Positions 9,755 to 19,134 of a stretch of 64,000 nucleotides of DNA are shown here, piece after piece; the stretch's first letter is position 1; each line of letters starts with the position of its first letter. The stretch comes from Fontivita pretiosa (GTDB taxonomy: Bacteria; Planctomycetota; Phycisphaerae; Tepidisphaerales; Tepidisphaeraceae), in assembly GCF_050410795.1 (NCBI RefSeq), contig NZ_CP191258.1, positions 3,534,001-3,598,000 on the forward strand. The letters are read 5' to 3'. The translations under genes and the position numbers were made by a program. The notes under the pieces are model-generated. The model did not search any database. It was not told where the DNA came from and saw only the letters and a list, made by a program, of their open reading frames with translations.

Positions 9755-11908
9755 ATGGCAGCCAAGCGTCCACAAGTGCGCGTCGCGTTCGTGCCGGCCG
9801 AGGCGCCGCAGCCGGCTGAGCTGCCCCTTCACAGCCACCCTGATACTCGAATCGGCTGGCGAGCCAGCGCTTTTGCCCAGGCGCTGCTGCTGATGGTGTT
9901 GGCGGCGGGGGTGTACATCCCGGCGCTGTGGGGCAGCTTCGCGTGGCTGGACGATCGAACCGTCAGCGACAATCTGGTCTTGCGGACCTGGGGCCGGGGA
10001 TTGACGACAATCTGGGTTCATCCAACGGTTCTGCCGCACTATCAGCCTCTGGCCTACACGGCGCTGCTTGTGGAGTTCAAGCTCTTCGCGACGCGCCTGC
10101 CCAGCGGCTATCTGCTGGTCAACCTGCTGCTTCACGCGGTCAACGTGCTGCTGCTGTGGACGCTGTTGCGCAGGATCGCAATCCCCGGGGCACTGACGGC
10201 GGCGGCGGTCTTCGCGGTGCACCCCATCAACGTCGAGGCCGTCGCCTGGATCAGTCAGCAGCCCCTCCTGCTGTGTGGCATGTTCGCTCTGTCGGCGATG
10301 CTGGTGCACCTGCGGTTCAGCGGCATCGACCCGACGCCGCCAGATGACGGCCGACTTGTCCCACGACTTCCGAGTCGCCCGGCAGCGCTTTATGCCCTTT
10401 CGTTGGCGCTGTTCGTCGCGGCGGTGATGTCGCATTCAGCGGCCGTGACGCTTCCTGTGCTGGTGGGGCTGCTGATCTGGTGGAAGCGGCGCATCCGGCT
10501 GAGCGACTGGCTCGGTTTGGCGCCGATGCTGGCCGGGGCGGTCATCTGGACGATCCTGATCGCGGGCGTCATCGATCCGCGACGTGCGGCGGCCATCAAC
10601 AGTCCCATCGACACGTCGGCGCTGGATCGACTGTTGGTGGCTGGCACGGCGGTGTGGGTGTATCTGTGGCACGTGCTCTGGCCGGTGGGGCTGTCGTTCG
10701 CCTACGCCAAATGGACGGCGGCCTGGTGGCAGGCGAGCTTCGGCCTGGCGGCACTGGCCACGCTTGCCGGGCTGTGGCTGGCGCGGGAGCGCGTGGGTCG
10801 CGGGCCATTTGCGTCGGCGGCGGGGTTCTCCCTGCTGATCCTGCCGGCCTTGGGAGTCTTCAGGACCGACTTGGACCTGTACAGCGATGTGGCGGATCAC
10901 CTGGCATATCTGGCAAGCGCCGCGGTGATCGCGCCACTTGTGGCGGCAGCGATGCAACGGCCGATGGCCACTCGCGCACCCGTGTTCGCCTGGCTGCGCC
11001 CCGCGGCAGCGTGCGTCATGGTGCTGACGCTTGCCGGGCTGACGCTGTGGCGAGTGCCGGATTACCGCTCGACCCGGAGCATGTGGCTGGCGGCGCTACG
11101 GAAGAATCCCAATTCCGCCATCGCACACAACACCCTCGGCCTGCTCGATTTGCAGGACGGGAAGATCTCCCCGGCGATGGAACACTTCCTCCGCGCTTCG
11201 CAGGCCGATCCGCGCGACCCGCGAGCCTACCTCAACATGGCCGCCGCCTACGAGGCCGACGGTGCCTACGACAAGGCGCTCATGAGCTACTACCAGGCGA
11301 TGCGTCTCGCGCCCCAGGATGTGGAGATCAACTTTGGACTGGCACGGGTGCTGGCGATGCAGGGCAGCAGCGCCGAGGCGGTCCGTGAATACCAGCTTGT
11401 GCTCCAGCGACAACCCACACACCTTCGCGCGTTGAACAATCTGGGGTTGCTTCACGCCGACCGCGGAGAAATCCAACAGAGCATCGCCTGTTTCCAGCGA
11501 GCCATTCAGATCGATCCGGGTTTCTGGCTGTCGTACATCAATCTGGCGGGGGTGTACTACGGGCAGGGCCAGATCGAGCAGGCGGCACAGACGCTGACCC
11601 GCGTGGTGCAGATGGATCCGAACAACTTTGAGGCGTTTCTGAACGCCGGGGCCATGTGCGCGCGGCTCAATGACTATGAAAAGGCCGAGATTCTGCTGCG
11701 GCACGCGGTACGGCTGCGGCCCGGATCAACCGAGGCCTACCAGAACCTGGGTCTGGTGCTCTCGGCGCGGGGGAATCAATCCGAAGCGCTGTACTGCTTC
11801 GATCGAGCGGTAGAACTGGACCCGAACAACGTCGTTGCCCGCGCCAACGCCCAGAGGCTGCGGCAACGGCTCTCGGCGTCCCCATCGCCAAGCGGGCAAC
11901 AACGCTGA
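9755..11908 (+). CDS. Polytopic membrane protein with C-terminal TPR repeats
   Basis: A 717-residue protein. The first ~430 residues hold about ten hydrophobic segments and resemble the ArnT/TMTC-like glycosyltransferase-C fold, including an early acidic motif (WLDDRTVSDN) in the first extracytoplasmic loop and AAAVFAVHPINVEAVAWISQ, a stretch typical of TMTC-like proteins. The remaining part carries at least six TPR units (for example YLNMAAAYEADGAYDKALMSYYQA). Such architecture suggests a lipid-linked-sugar-dependent O-glycosyltransferase, but no activity can be shown from sequence. It starts 24 bases after the helicase gene and leads the polysaccharide block. Confidence 0.8.
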   Translation: MAAKRPQVRVAFVPAEAPQPAELPLHSHPDTRIGWRASAFAQALLLMVLAAGVYIPALWGSFAWLDDRTVSDNLVLRTWGRGLTTIWVHPTVLPHYQPLAYTALLVEFKLFATRLPSGYLLVNLLLHAVNVLLLWTLLRRIAIPGALTAAAVFAVHPINVEAVAWISQQPLLLCGMFALSAMLVHLRFSGIDPTPPDDGRLVPRLPSRPAALYALSLALFVAAVMSHSAAVTLPVLVGLLIWWKRRIRLSDWLGLAPMLAGAVIWTILIAGVIDPRRAAAINSPIDTSALDRLLVAGTAVWVYLWHVLWPVGLSFAYAKWTAAWWQASFGLAALATLAGLWLARERVGRGPFASAAGFSLLILPALGVFRTDLDLYSDVADHLAYLASAAVIAPLVAAAMQRPMATRAPVFAWLRPAAACVMVLTLAGLTLWRVPDYRSTRSMWLAALRKNPNSAIAHNTLGLLDLQDGKISPAMEHFLRASQADPRDPRAYLNMAAAYEADGAYDKALMSYYQAMRLAPQDVEINFGLARVLAMQGSSAEAVREYQLVLQRQPTHLRALNNLGLLHADRGEIQQSIACFQRAIQIDPGFWLSYINLAGVYYGQGQIEQAAQTLTRVVQMDPNNFEAFLNAGAMCARLNDYEKAEILLRHAVRLRPGSTEAYQNLGLVLSARGNQSEALYCFDRAVELDPNNVVARANAQRLRQRLSASPSPSGQQR

Positions 11909-12069
11909 CGGATGTAGCGGCTGGGTGGTCCGGGCCGGTTGGATCGCTCCGATCCGGCGGCGGTCCTGGCAGCGCCAGGCCGTTTTTGACGGAATCTGCT
12001 TGACTTGTGGCCGGGCGGGGCGGAGAATCGCCCCACGGCGGATGGAACAGGCCAAGGGAGGTTGCGCGC

Positions 12070-12372
12070 ATGACGCGATTGCTGAAGCGATGGCAAAGCT
12101 GGGCGGCGGTGGCCGCAGTGGCGGGATCGGCGGCGATCGCGACTCAAACCGCCACGGCGCAAACGCTGGTGCGGACCGCCATCCGCACGCTTGACCCGTT
12201 CAGTGCCACGCTCAGCAGCGAATCGAGCGGAACCACCACGACGTTGCTCTCGGCCACCGATACCACCACCAGTTCGCCGGAGTTGACGCCCAGCGAGCCC
12301 AAGTCGATCGTGCGGAATCCACCGGTTCGTGATCCATTTCGCCCCCCGGCGCGCAGTCCATTCCGACCGTAA
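12070..12372 (+). CDS. Small exported protein, Pro/Arg-rich tail
   Basis: I do not recognise this 100-residue protein. It has a classic signal peptide: basic start (MTRLLKRW), hydrophobic core (AAVAAVAGSAAIA) and a likely cleavage after ATAQ. The mature part is Ser/Thr-rich, then ends in repeated Pro-Arg-Phe motifs (RDPFRPPARSPFRP). The start is fixed by a strong Shine-Dalgarno (AAGGGAGG) eight bases upstream. It sits between the TPR membrane protein and the tyrosine autokinase, all on +, which suggests a surface or periplasmic role connected to exopolysaccharide export. Function unknown. Confidence 0.7.
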   Translation: MTRLLKRWQSWAAVAAVAGSAAIATQTATAQTLVRTAIRTLDPFSATLSSESSGTTTTLLSATDTTTSSPELTPSEPKSIVRNPPVRDPFRPPARSPFRP

Positions 12373-12457
12373 GGGCAAGTGAGGGGCTGGCTGTGCCAGC
12401 AGGCGGCGGGCATGTTGGCCGGCCATAGACAACATCTGGGCTGATCGCACCCGACAC

Positions 12458-12478
12458 GCCGGCGAAACTTTCGCCGGC
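12458..12478. promoter_or_regulatory. Perfect 10-bp inverted repeat before the tyrosine kinase gene
   Basis: GCCGGCGAAA and TTTCGCCGGC flank a single central C. As RNA it folds into a GC-rich hairpin followed 12 bases later by TTCTATTTT, so it could end transcription of the small exported protein gene. As DNA its dyad symmetry would equally suit a dimeric repressor 40 bases upstream of the kinase start. The sequence alone does not decide between the two. Confidence 0.5.
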
Positions 12479-12520
12479 TCGCGTTCTATTTTGGGGTAGT
12501 ATTACCGGTAGCATTCACCC

Positions 12521-14743
12521 ATGACCGCTTTGAACCGAGCCCTGAGCAAGCCGGAACCGCCGCCGCAAGCGCTGGCGGCGGAGACGCCGCGTCGCAGCCC
12601 GCTGACGGTGATGTGGCAGCGGCGGTGGATCATCGTCTGCTGCATCCTGCTTGCGCTTCTGGGGGCGATCGTGTACCTGCTGCCGGCGGTCACCACGCCC
12701 ATCTACGCCGCATACGCCAAGCTGGTGGTCGAACAGAACACCCCGCGGATCATCGCCTCGGACCCCACCGGCGCGATGCTGGCCGGCTCGCAAAACTACC
12801 TGTGGACCCAGTGCGAGCTGATGCGCTCGCGCGAGATTCTCAAGCTGGCGATGGACGAGCCGGGCATTCGCCAGCTCCAGAGCTTCGATCCAGGACTCGA
12901 TCCGGTGGAGCGGCTGCGGAACATGGTCTCGGCGACGGTCGGCCGCCGCGATGACATCATCACCGTCACCGTCGAATCGCCCTACAAGGACGATGCGGTG
13001 CGGCTGGCCAACGCGGTGGTGGTGGCCTTCACGCGATATCACGATCGCACGCGTCGCTCCACGGCGCGGGAACTGCTGGACCTGCTTCAGAACAAGATGA
13101 CGGAGCTGAATCGGGAGCTGACGGAGAAGCGGCAGAAAAAGCTGGACTTCGAGTTGCAGAATCCCGGGCTGTCGCTGGGCGCCAACCATGTCAGCCCGAC
13201 GCTGGACCGGATGGCGCGGCTCTCGCAGGCGCTGACCGAGACGCAGCTCAGCACGCTCAATGCCCAGGCCGCCTACGACACCGCCCGCGCCATGCTCGAC
13301 GATCCGGTGAAGATGCGTCAGATGCTGGAGACGCGGCAGTTCAAAAGCGAGACCGCGCAACTGCGCTCGGAGCTGCGTCAGCTCCAGAAACAGCTTGCCG
13401 GGCTGAGCCAGAGCTACCTGCCCGGCTTTCCCGAGCTGACCGCGATCCAGCAGAGCATCAAGCAGCTCAACGAAGAGCTGGCGGCGGAGGATCGGAGAGT
13501 GTTCGAGGCGTACCTGGCGGAACTGGAAGCAAAGGTACAGGCCGAGAAGCGCAATCAGGCGCAGATCGAGGCGCTGCTGAACGAGCAGAAAAAGGAAGTC
13601 CTGCATTTGAACAGGGTCTCGGCACAGTACTCGCTGCTGTTGTCGGAGCTGGCCAGCCTGGAACGTTTCGCCGATGAGATCTACAGCCGGATCAAGCAGC
13701 TCAGTCTCACCGAAGACGCCGGGGCACTGAATGTGCGACTGGTGGAAGGCGCCGTGTCCAGCGGCAATCCGGTCAAGCCACGCAAAGACCTGACGCTGTT
13801 GTATGCCCTGGTACTGGGGGCGCTGGCGGGCACGGGGCTGGCCTTTGTGCGCGACTGGACCGACCAGCGCCTGCGCTCCGCCGAGGAGATCAAACAGGTG
13901 CTGGGGCTTCCGGTGCTGGGCATCGTGCCGCACATGACCGGTGCCGGCGACGTCAGACAACGCGGGCTGCACCTGCACCTGGAGCCGATGTCGGATGTGG
14001 CCGAGGCGTACCGCACCATCCGCACCGCCGTTTATTTCGGGCAGACCGGCAGCATCGCCCGAACGATCCTGATCACCTCTCCCTCGCCCGGTGATGGCAA
14101 GACCACGCTGGCCAGCAACCTGGCGATCGCGATGGCGCAGGCGGGCAATCGGATCCTGCTGCTGGACGCGGATTTCCGCAAGCCGGCGCAGCACCGCATC
14201 TTCGAGCTGGACAAGAAGCTGGGGCTTTCCAGCGTGCTGGCCGGGCAGGCTGCGCTGGGGCAGGTCATCCAGCAGACGCCGATCGCCGGGCTGCACGTGC
14301 TGGCCTGCGGTCCGATTCCGGCCAACCCTTCTGAGATTCTCAACAGCCAGACGTTCGCGGATCTGCTTCATGAGCTGTGCGGTCAGTATGATCACGTGCT
14401 GCTGGATTCCCCGCCGGTGATGCCGGTGACGGACGCGCGGATTCTGGCTGCGTCGTGCGACGCGACGCTGTTGGCGCTGCGTGCCGAGCGATCGACGCGC
14501 AAGGGCGCGCTCTACACTCGCGACATGCTCCGCGACGTTGGAGCCAATATCCTGGGGGTGGTCGTCAACGACGTGCCGCGAAAGAAGGGAATCTACGGGT
14601 ATTACTACAGCTACGGCGAGAGCTACCAGTACGGCTACGGACAGCAGCGTCGCCCCGCCGGCACTGGCACCGGCGCGCAGGGACCCGCCCCAGCGCCCGG
14701 CAACGGCGCTGCCCAGGCCGTGCCCGATAAGCAGGCGGTCTAG
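12521..14743 (+). CDS. Polysaccharide co-polymerase / tyrosine autokinase (Wzc-like)
   Basis: Bacterial tyrosine kinase controlling chain length and export of exopolysaccharide at the inner membrane. Domains in order over 740 residues: a transmembrane helix (~45-65), Wzz chain-length domain, a long coiled coil (~180-380), a second helix (LLYALVLGALAGTGLAFV), then a BY-kinase domain with Walker A (PGDGKTT, K527), Walker A' (LLLDADFRKP) and Walker B (VLLDSPPVMP). The tail has a tyrosine cluster (GIYGYYYSYGESYQYGYG), the usual autophosphorylation site. Fusion of the Wzz and kinase parts follows the Gram-negative Wzc plan. It precedes the O-antigen ligase gene by 46 bases, which suggests an operon. 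Confidence 0.95.
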   Translation: MTALNRALSKPEPPPQALAAETPRRSPLTVMWQRRWIIVCCILLALLGAIVYLLPAVTTPIYAAYAKLVVEQNTPRIIASDPTGAMLAGSQNYLWTQCELMRSREILKLAMDEPGIRQLQSFDPGLDPVERLRNMVSATVGRRDDIITVTVESPYKDDAVRLANAVVVAFTRYHDRTRRSTARELLDLLQNKMTELNRELTEKRQKKLDFELQNPGLSLGANHVSPTLDRMARLSQALTETQLSTLNAQAAYDTARAMLDDPVKMRQMLETRQFKSETAQLRSELRQLQKQLAGLSQSYLPGFPELTAIQQSIKQLNEELAAEDRRVFEAYLAELEAKVQAEKRNQAQIEALLNEQKKEVLHLNRVSAQYSLLLSELASLERFADEIYSRIKQLSLTEDAGALNVRLVEGAVSSGNPVKPRKDLTLLYALVLGALAGTGLAFVRDWTDQRLRSAEEIKQVLGLPVLGIVPHMTGAGDVRQRGLHLHLEPMSDVAEAYRTIRTAVYFGQTGSIARTILITSPSPGDGKTTLASNLAIAMAQAGNRILLLDADFRKPAQHRIFELDKKLGLSSVLAGQAALGQVIQQTPIAGLHVLACGPIPANPSEILNSQTFADLLHELCGQYDHVLLDSPPVMPVTDARILAASCDATLLALRAERSTRKGALYTRDMLRDVGANILGVVVNDVPRKKGIYGYYYSYGESYQYGYGQQRRPAGTGTGAQGPAPAPGNGAAQAVPDKQAV

Positions 14744-14789
14744 GCTCGGTCCGCTGTGCGTCGGGGTCGCTGCCTGAGCTTGCCCGGCA

Positions 14790-17531
14790 ATGTCCATGTC
14801 TCACCGCTCCGGCCAGGTTCACCATCGTCACCGTCAGCGAACCCGCCAGCAGGTCTTCTTCGACCTGACCGATACCACCGACGAACGCTTCGACCCGATC
14901 ATCGAGGGTATCCTGATCGTTCTGCTGGCATTCTCGCCTGTGGCGCTGGGGGCGGTGCAGGCCTGGAGCGAGACCGTCGTGATCGCGCTATCGGCGGCGA
15001 TGGTGCTGCTGCTGGCGATCAAGCTGCTTGCCCGCCGCGATGTGCGGTTCGTGTGGTCGTGGACCTACCTGCCCGTGGGGGGGTTCATCGCCCTGACGCT
15101 CTTTCAGCTTGTCCCGTTGCCCGTCGGGCTGCTCGAAATCATCTCGCCCAGTACGCTCGAGCTGAGACGCTCGATTGCATCGCAGGCGAACTTCGGCCCG
15201 GCGCTGTCGGTGCCCGCCCGGGTGCCGCTGAGCTTCTATCCCGAGGCGACCGCGGGACAGCTTCGGATGCTGCTGGCAGTGGCGGCAGCGTATGTGGTGA
15301 CGCTGAATGTGATTCGTCGGGGCGAGCAGGTGCGGCGGATGCTGGGCGCCATGACGCTGATCGGCGTGGGCGTTGGCGCGATCGCCGCCATCCACCTGAT
15401 CCTGCGCGCGCCGCGGATTTACTGGCTCATTGGTGAAGATCCGTCCTCCTGGACGATTGCCCCGTTCATCAACCGCAACCACTTCGGACAGTTCATCAAC
15501 CTTTCCCTGGGGGCGGCGATCGGGCTGTTTGTCCTGCACGTGCGGCAGGCGTTGGGGCGGCGGACGCACAGTCTCGCCAACCTGCGCGGCGTCGCAGATC
15601 AGACCGCCGCTACAGACGATGTTGATCCAATCGCCTCGAGCATCGATCCGCTCGTGTGGTGGCTGGGCGGCGCCATCGCGTTCATGGCGACGATGGTGGT
15701 GTTGTCGTTGTCGCGCGGGGCATGGCTGTCGATGGCGCTGGCGGGGATGCTGGCGGCGCTGGTGGCTGGCGGGCGCAGGGGTCTGCGGATGCGATTGTGG
15801 CTGCTGGTGCCGCTGGCGTGGGTAGTGCTTGTGGCGGTGGTGGGGTTCGGATTCGACGCGCTGGCGGCGCGGGTGCTTGAGTCGCGCGATGTCGGATCTC
15901 ACTCCGTCGCCGGACGCATCGCGATGGTGCGCGACCTGCTCGAAGGCGCGCGGCAGTTTGCATTGCTGGGCGTCGGGCTGGGGGTCTTTGAAGTGTTCTT
16001 CCCGATGCTGGACCGCTCGAACTGGCCGAGCCTGGCCACCCACGCCGAAAACGAGTTCGCCCAGACGCTGCTGGAGACCGGCGTGTTGGGGTTGGGATTG
16101 GTGCTGCTGTTTCTGGCGATGATCGGTTGGGCATGGTGCAGATGCGTGCGGTCGCGGCCATCGCCCATGGCCCGGCTGGCGGTGGGGTTGGGTTTTTCGC
16201 TGGCGGCGATTCTGCTTCAAAGCGTGGTTGACTTCGGGCAACACATTCCAGCCAACGCGAACATGACGGCGGTGACGTGCGCGCTGCTGGTGACACTGGC
16301 AACGGCCAGCGCGCAGACCCATGCGAGCGGCGAATCATCGCCCCAGCCCGCACAAACAGGCGCGTCAGGGCGATCGGCGGGGCACCGCGCGCGTGCGGCA
16401 CGTCACAGGCTGTGGCGCGCAGCGGGCACGCTGGCCGCGGCGCTGCTGGCGACGGGGCTGCTATGGGACTCTATCAGCCGAACCCGCGCCGAATTCCATT
16501 GGTCCAGGGCACGCCGCGCCGAGGCACGGCTGATCGGCCTGAACTGGGCCGGCAGCGATGAGGACTATCGCAGACTGTTGGCGTCGGCGATGCAGGCGTC
16601 GGCGTTGCGCCCCGCAGATGTGCATTACCGGTACTGGCTGAACTACTTCCGCTGGAAGTACATCGAGCAGTCGATTGACCCGGCCGCAGGTCGTCTGACC
16701 GATCCGCTGCGGCAGCAGTGGGCGACGCGGGTGGTGGAAGAGCTGCTGGCGGCAACCCGGCTGGCGCCGTGCTACGGGCCGGCGTATTCGCTGGCGGGGC
16801 AGATCGCGCTGCACGCGCTGGGACAGGCTGATGCGTCGGGTCTTGTGCTGGCCGGATACCGCCTTGGCCGGACCGATCCGGTGGCAAACCTGGAGGCCGG
16901 GTTGCTCGAGGCGCAGCAGGGGCGGTGGGAGTCGGCGATGCAGCGGCTCCATCACGCCGCAGAGCTGCATGAGCCATACCTGTTCGAGGCGATCGATGCA
17001 TTGGCGCAGCGGTTCGACCGGGCGGATCTGGCATTGAAGCTGGCCGGCGAAAACGTGGCGGCGATCCGCCGGCTGGCGCAGCGGCTGGAACAGGCCGGCG
17101 ACCCGCGCGCCGCCGATGCGCATGCTCGGCTCAGCCAAGTGGTCGAGCAGCAGGCCGCCGCGCCCGATGCGTCGATGGGTGTGCTGATGGAGGCGGCCAG
17201 ACTGGCCGCGGCGCGAGCCGATCATCCCGCCGCCGAACAATACTGCCGTCGGGCGCTGCTGCTGAACTTTGCCGATCCGCTTTGCCGGCTGGAGCTGGCG
17301 CGGGCGCTGGCGGCGCAGGGCCGGATCAGCGAGGCGTTGGCCGAGGCCCGGCTGGCCGAGCGGCTGGGCGCGCCGGGGGCATCCGATCTGATCCTGAAGC
17401 TGCGGCTGAGTCCCGGATCGGCCGCAACGTCGCAGTCGCAGCCGCGAGGGGAACAGGCCAGCAGTCCCGACGCATCAAATCGGCCGCACACAATCGGCGC
17501 GGCGGCCACAACCAGTACGACACCGCGATGA
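14790..17531 (+). CDS. O-antigen ligase/polymerase family protein with TPR-like tail
   Basis: A 913-residue integral membrane protein. The first ~530 residues contain about twelve transmembrane helices and the Wzy_C/O-antigen ligase signature: a periplasmic loop with INRNHFGQFINLSLGAAIGL and, further on, the LGVGLGVFEVFFP/H-A-E-N-E-F-A-Q-T-L-L-E-T-G segment. The C-terminal third is soluble, Ala/Arg-rich and helical, resembling degenerate TPRs (for example YCRRALLLNFADPLCRLELARALAAQGR). It probably polymerises or ligates the glycan whose length is set by the preceding tyrosine kinase. No ribosome-binding site is evident, and a second ATG two codons later is equally possible. Confidence 0.85.
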   Translation: MSMSHRSGQVHHRHRQRTRQQVFFDLTDTTDERFDPIIEGILIVLLAFSPVALGAVQAWSETVVIALSAAMVLLLAIKLLARRDVRFVWSWTYLPVGGFIALTLFQLVPLPVGLLEIISPSTLELRRSIASQANFGPALSVPARVPLSFYPEATAGQLRMLLAVAAAYVVTLNVIRRGEQVRRMLGAMTLIGVGVGAIAAIHLILRAPRIYWLIGEDPSSWTIAPFINRNHFGQFINLSLGAAIGLFVLHVRQALGRRTHSLANLRGVADQTAATDDVDPIASSIDPLVWWLGGAIAFMATMVVLSLSRGAWLSMALAGMLAALVAGGRRGLRMRLWLLVPLAWVVLVAVVGFGFDALAARVLESRDVGSHSVAGRIAMVRDLLEGARQFALLGVGLGVFEVFFPMLDRSNWPSLATHAENEFAQTLLETGVLGLGLVLLFLAMIGWAWCRCVRSRPSPMARLAVGLGFSLAAILLQSVVDFGQHIPANANMTAVTCALLVTLATASAQTHASGESSPQPAQTGASGRSAGHRARAARHRLWRAAGTLAAALLATGLLWDSISRTRAEFHWSRARRAEARLIGLNWAGSDEDYRRLLASAMQASALRPADVHYRYWLNYFRWKYIEQSIDPAAGRLTDPLRQQWATRVVEELLAATRLAPCYGPAYSLAGQIALHALGQADASGLVLAGYRLGRTDPVANLEAGLLEAQQGRWESAMQRLHHAAELHEPYLFEAIDALAQRFDRADLALKLAGENVAAIRRLAQRLEQAGDPRAADAHARLSQVVEQQAAAPDASMGVLMEAARLAAARADHPAAEQYCRRALLLNFADPLCRLELARALAAQGRISEALAEARLAERLGAPGASDLILKLRLSPGSAATSQSQPRGEQASSPDASNRPHTIGAAATTSTTPR

Positions 17532-17652
17532 CTCACCGCCGACGTCGTTGGCGGCGGGAGTGGCGGCTTCGGCCGGCATGCCCCCCCGCACGCCGGCCGG
17601 AGCACGCCACGCCAGATCCCCATCGCGGCCGATGGACCTGATCAGCCCAGGC

Positions 17653-18036
17653 CTATGGCCGCGCGGCCGGCCTGCGCGGCGCACGCTTCGTGTCGGGCTG
17701 CCGCTGCGGCTGGCGTTCGGCGCCGTTCTGCCTGGCCCAGTAGCGCTGTCGCTGCTGGCGGACCTGCTGGGGCACGGGATGCTCGCGAATGAATTGCGCG
17801 GCTTCGTCGATCATCTGGAGGAATTGCTCGAAATCCTCGCTGAAGACAAACAGCCGGGTCTTGCGAAGCTCTTCGGTCTTCGGATCGCGCTTGCCCTCGG
17901 TCAGCACCAGAAAGTGATTGCCGTTGCCGGCCTGTTTGACCTGTGCGGCATACGTGCGGGGGCCGACGGATTTGAAATATTTTTGAAAAAGGATTCTGGC
18001 TTCAGCCCCGGGGGCTGGGGCGGGCTGTTGCGGCAT
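17653..18036 (-). CDS. DUF3276 / PUR-family nucleic-acid-binding protein
   Basis: A 127-residue protein matching the bacterial PUR-alpha-like family (DUF3276), which binds single-stranded nucleic acid. The folded part (residues ~13-90) has the family's KYFKSVGPRTYAAQVKQA start, then LVLTEGKRDPKTEELRKTRLFVFSEDFEQFL. The tail is basic and Gln/Arg-rich. The start is fixed by a strong Shine-Dalgarno (AAGGAGG) seven bases upstream. It lies downstream of lexA on the same strand with 154 bases between, so it could be read from the lexA transcript. The family is scattered through Bacteroidota, Spirochaetota and Planctomycetota. Confidence 0.88.
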   Translation of the reverse strand: MPQQPAPAPGAEARILFQKYFKSVGPRTYAAQVKQAGNGNHFLVLTEGKRDPKTEELRKTRLFVFSEDFEQFLQMIDEAAQFIREHPVPQQVRQQRQRYWARQNGAERQPQRQPDTKRAPRRPAARP

Positions 18037-18190
18037 GACGGCCTCCTTCCGTGAGATGAAGGTTGCGGACGGTCGTGTGAGGCTGGTTTGAGATCCCGCG
18101 GCCGATCCGCAGGTTGGCGCGCACCATCGCCGTCGGACGTCGGATGCGCCCCGTCAAGCCCTCCAACCCCACGTTCAAGCTACGAATCGA

Positions 18191-18808
18191 TCAGTTCTGG
18201 TAGCTCCTGAGCACGCCGATCACCACGCCCTGGATTCTGACGCGATCGGCGTCAACGATGCGCGGTTCCATGGACGCGTTGGCCGGCTGAAGGCGAACCT
18301 TTCCGCCGGGCTCGCGATAGAACCGCTTCAAAGTGGCCTCGCCGTTGTCCAGCAGGGCCACGACCTGCTCGCCGTTTCGGGCGGTTTCACGGCGCTCGAT
18401 GATGACGTAGTCGCCGTCGCAGAGGTGATCTTCGATCATGCTGTCGCCGCGGACACGCAGCACGTACACGCCATTGCGGGAATGGAACATCTGTTCCAGG
18501 TCCAGTTCCTCGCGGTTTTCGACCGCTTCGATGGGCGAGCCAGCGGCGATGGCGCCCAGCAGGGGCAACTTGGTGGCGCGCTCCTCATCAGGCAGCTTCT
18601 CGTCAGCGATGATCTCCAAAGAGCGAGCCTTGTGCTTGTCCCGACGAAGCACGCGTTTTTTTTCCAGCGCGCCGACGTGCTCGAAGATCGTGACCTTGCT
18701 GGTGCCGAGCTGGTCGGCCAGCTCCTGCATCGTCGGGGAATAGCCATGCAAGTGGCGATAGTTTCGAATGGCGACGACCACGTCCAATTGCCGTGGCGTG
18801 AGGTTCAT
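18191..18808 (-). CDS. lexA: LexA SOS repressor
   Basis: Transcriptional repressor of the SOS response, inactivated by RecA-stimulated self-cleavage. The 205-residue protein has the N-terminal winged HTH (SPTMQELADQLGTSKVTIFEHVGAL, 24-48) and the S24 peptidase domain. The cleavage bond is A89-G90 (AIAAGSP); the catalytic dyad is S123 (RGDSMIEDHL) and K161 (EATLKRF). The HTH recognition helix (SKVTIFEHV) differs from the E. coli one, so a different operator is expected. The start has AAGGAG six bases upstream. A TTGACA promoter lies about 315 bases upstream, leaving a long leader. Confidence 0.97.
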   Translation of the reverse strand: MNLTPRQLDVVVAIRNYRHLHGYSPTMQELADQLGTSKVTIFEHVGALEKKRVLRRDKHKARSLEIIADEKLPDEERATKLPLLGAIAAGSPIEAVENREELDLEQMFHSRNGVYVLRVRGDSMIEDHLCDGDYVIIERRETARNGEQVVALLDNGEATLKRFYREPGGKVRLQPANASMEPRIVDADRVRIQGVVIGVLRSYQN

Positions 18809-19091
18809 ATGCGGCTCCTTGAGCGGCCGGATCGGTCTGCTGCGGCCCGGTCCGTGTTTCTGTCCAGATGTCTATCCCTGCCGGCGCCGCTGGGTTGCCG
18901 TCGGCACAGTGTGCGGCCCGTTCAAGCTGGACCTCCAGGTCGGTCAGCAGGGCATTGATCTCCGCGGCTTCGAGGATCGCCGGCTCGACGAGCAGCGCCG
19001 AGGCGGCTTTGGGAACCAGCGCCGGATCGGTCTCGATCAACCGCTCGATCTCCGCCGAGTTGGGGCAATCCGTTGCCACGGTTGGTTCCAT
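18603..19091 (-). CDS. Possible leader ORF overlapping the start of lexA
   Basis: Low-confidence reading frame of 162 codons that begins 25 bases after the predicted lexA transcription start and overlaps the first 206 bases of lexA in another frame. The first ~65 residues look protein-like (SAEIERLIETDPALVPKAAS, then LLTDLEVQLERAA), with acidic helices. The rest, over lexA, does not. There is no clear ribosome-binding site. It could be a short real protein, a translated leader that couples to lexA, or chance in GC-rich DNA. I list it only because it fills an otherwise unexplained 280-base leader. Confidence 0.2.
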   Translation of the reverse strand: MEPTVATDCPNSAEIERLIETDPALVPKAASALLVEPAILEAAEINALLTDLEVQLERAAHCADGNPAAPAGIDIWTETRTGPQQTDPAAQGAAYEPHATAIGRGRRHSKLSPLAWLFPDDAGAGRPARHQQGHDLRARRRAGKKTRASSGQAQGSLFGDHR

Positions 19092-19110
19092 CAAAAAGCC
19101 GTTTGGAGAC

Positions 19111-19134
19111 TGTTACCGAAACATTACCCTAACA
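19111..19134. promoter_or_regulatory. Candidate operator overlapping the lexA -10 box
   Basis: An inverted repeat TGTTA-N14-TAACA lies over the -10 region of the predicted lexA promoter, the position expected for LexA autorepression. It does not match the E. coli CTGT-N8-ACAG or the Bacillus GAAC-N4-GTTC consensus, so the assignment rests on position and symmetry only. Confidence 0.35.

Noticed and set aside
12515..14797. A 760-codon open frame on the minus strand
   Set aside because: It is wholly antisense to the tyrosine autokinase, is His/Arg/Gln-rich without any motif, and is explained by codon bias in high-GC DNA.
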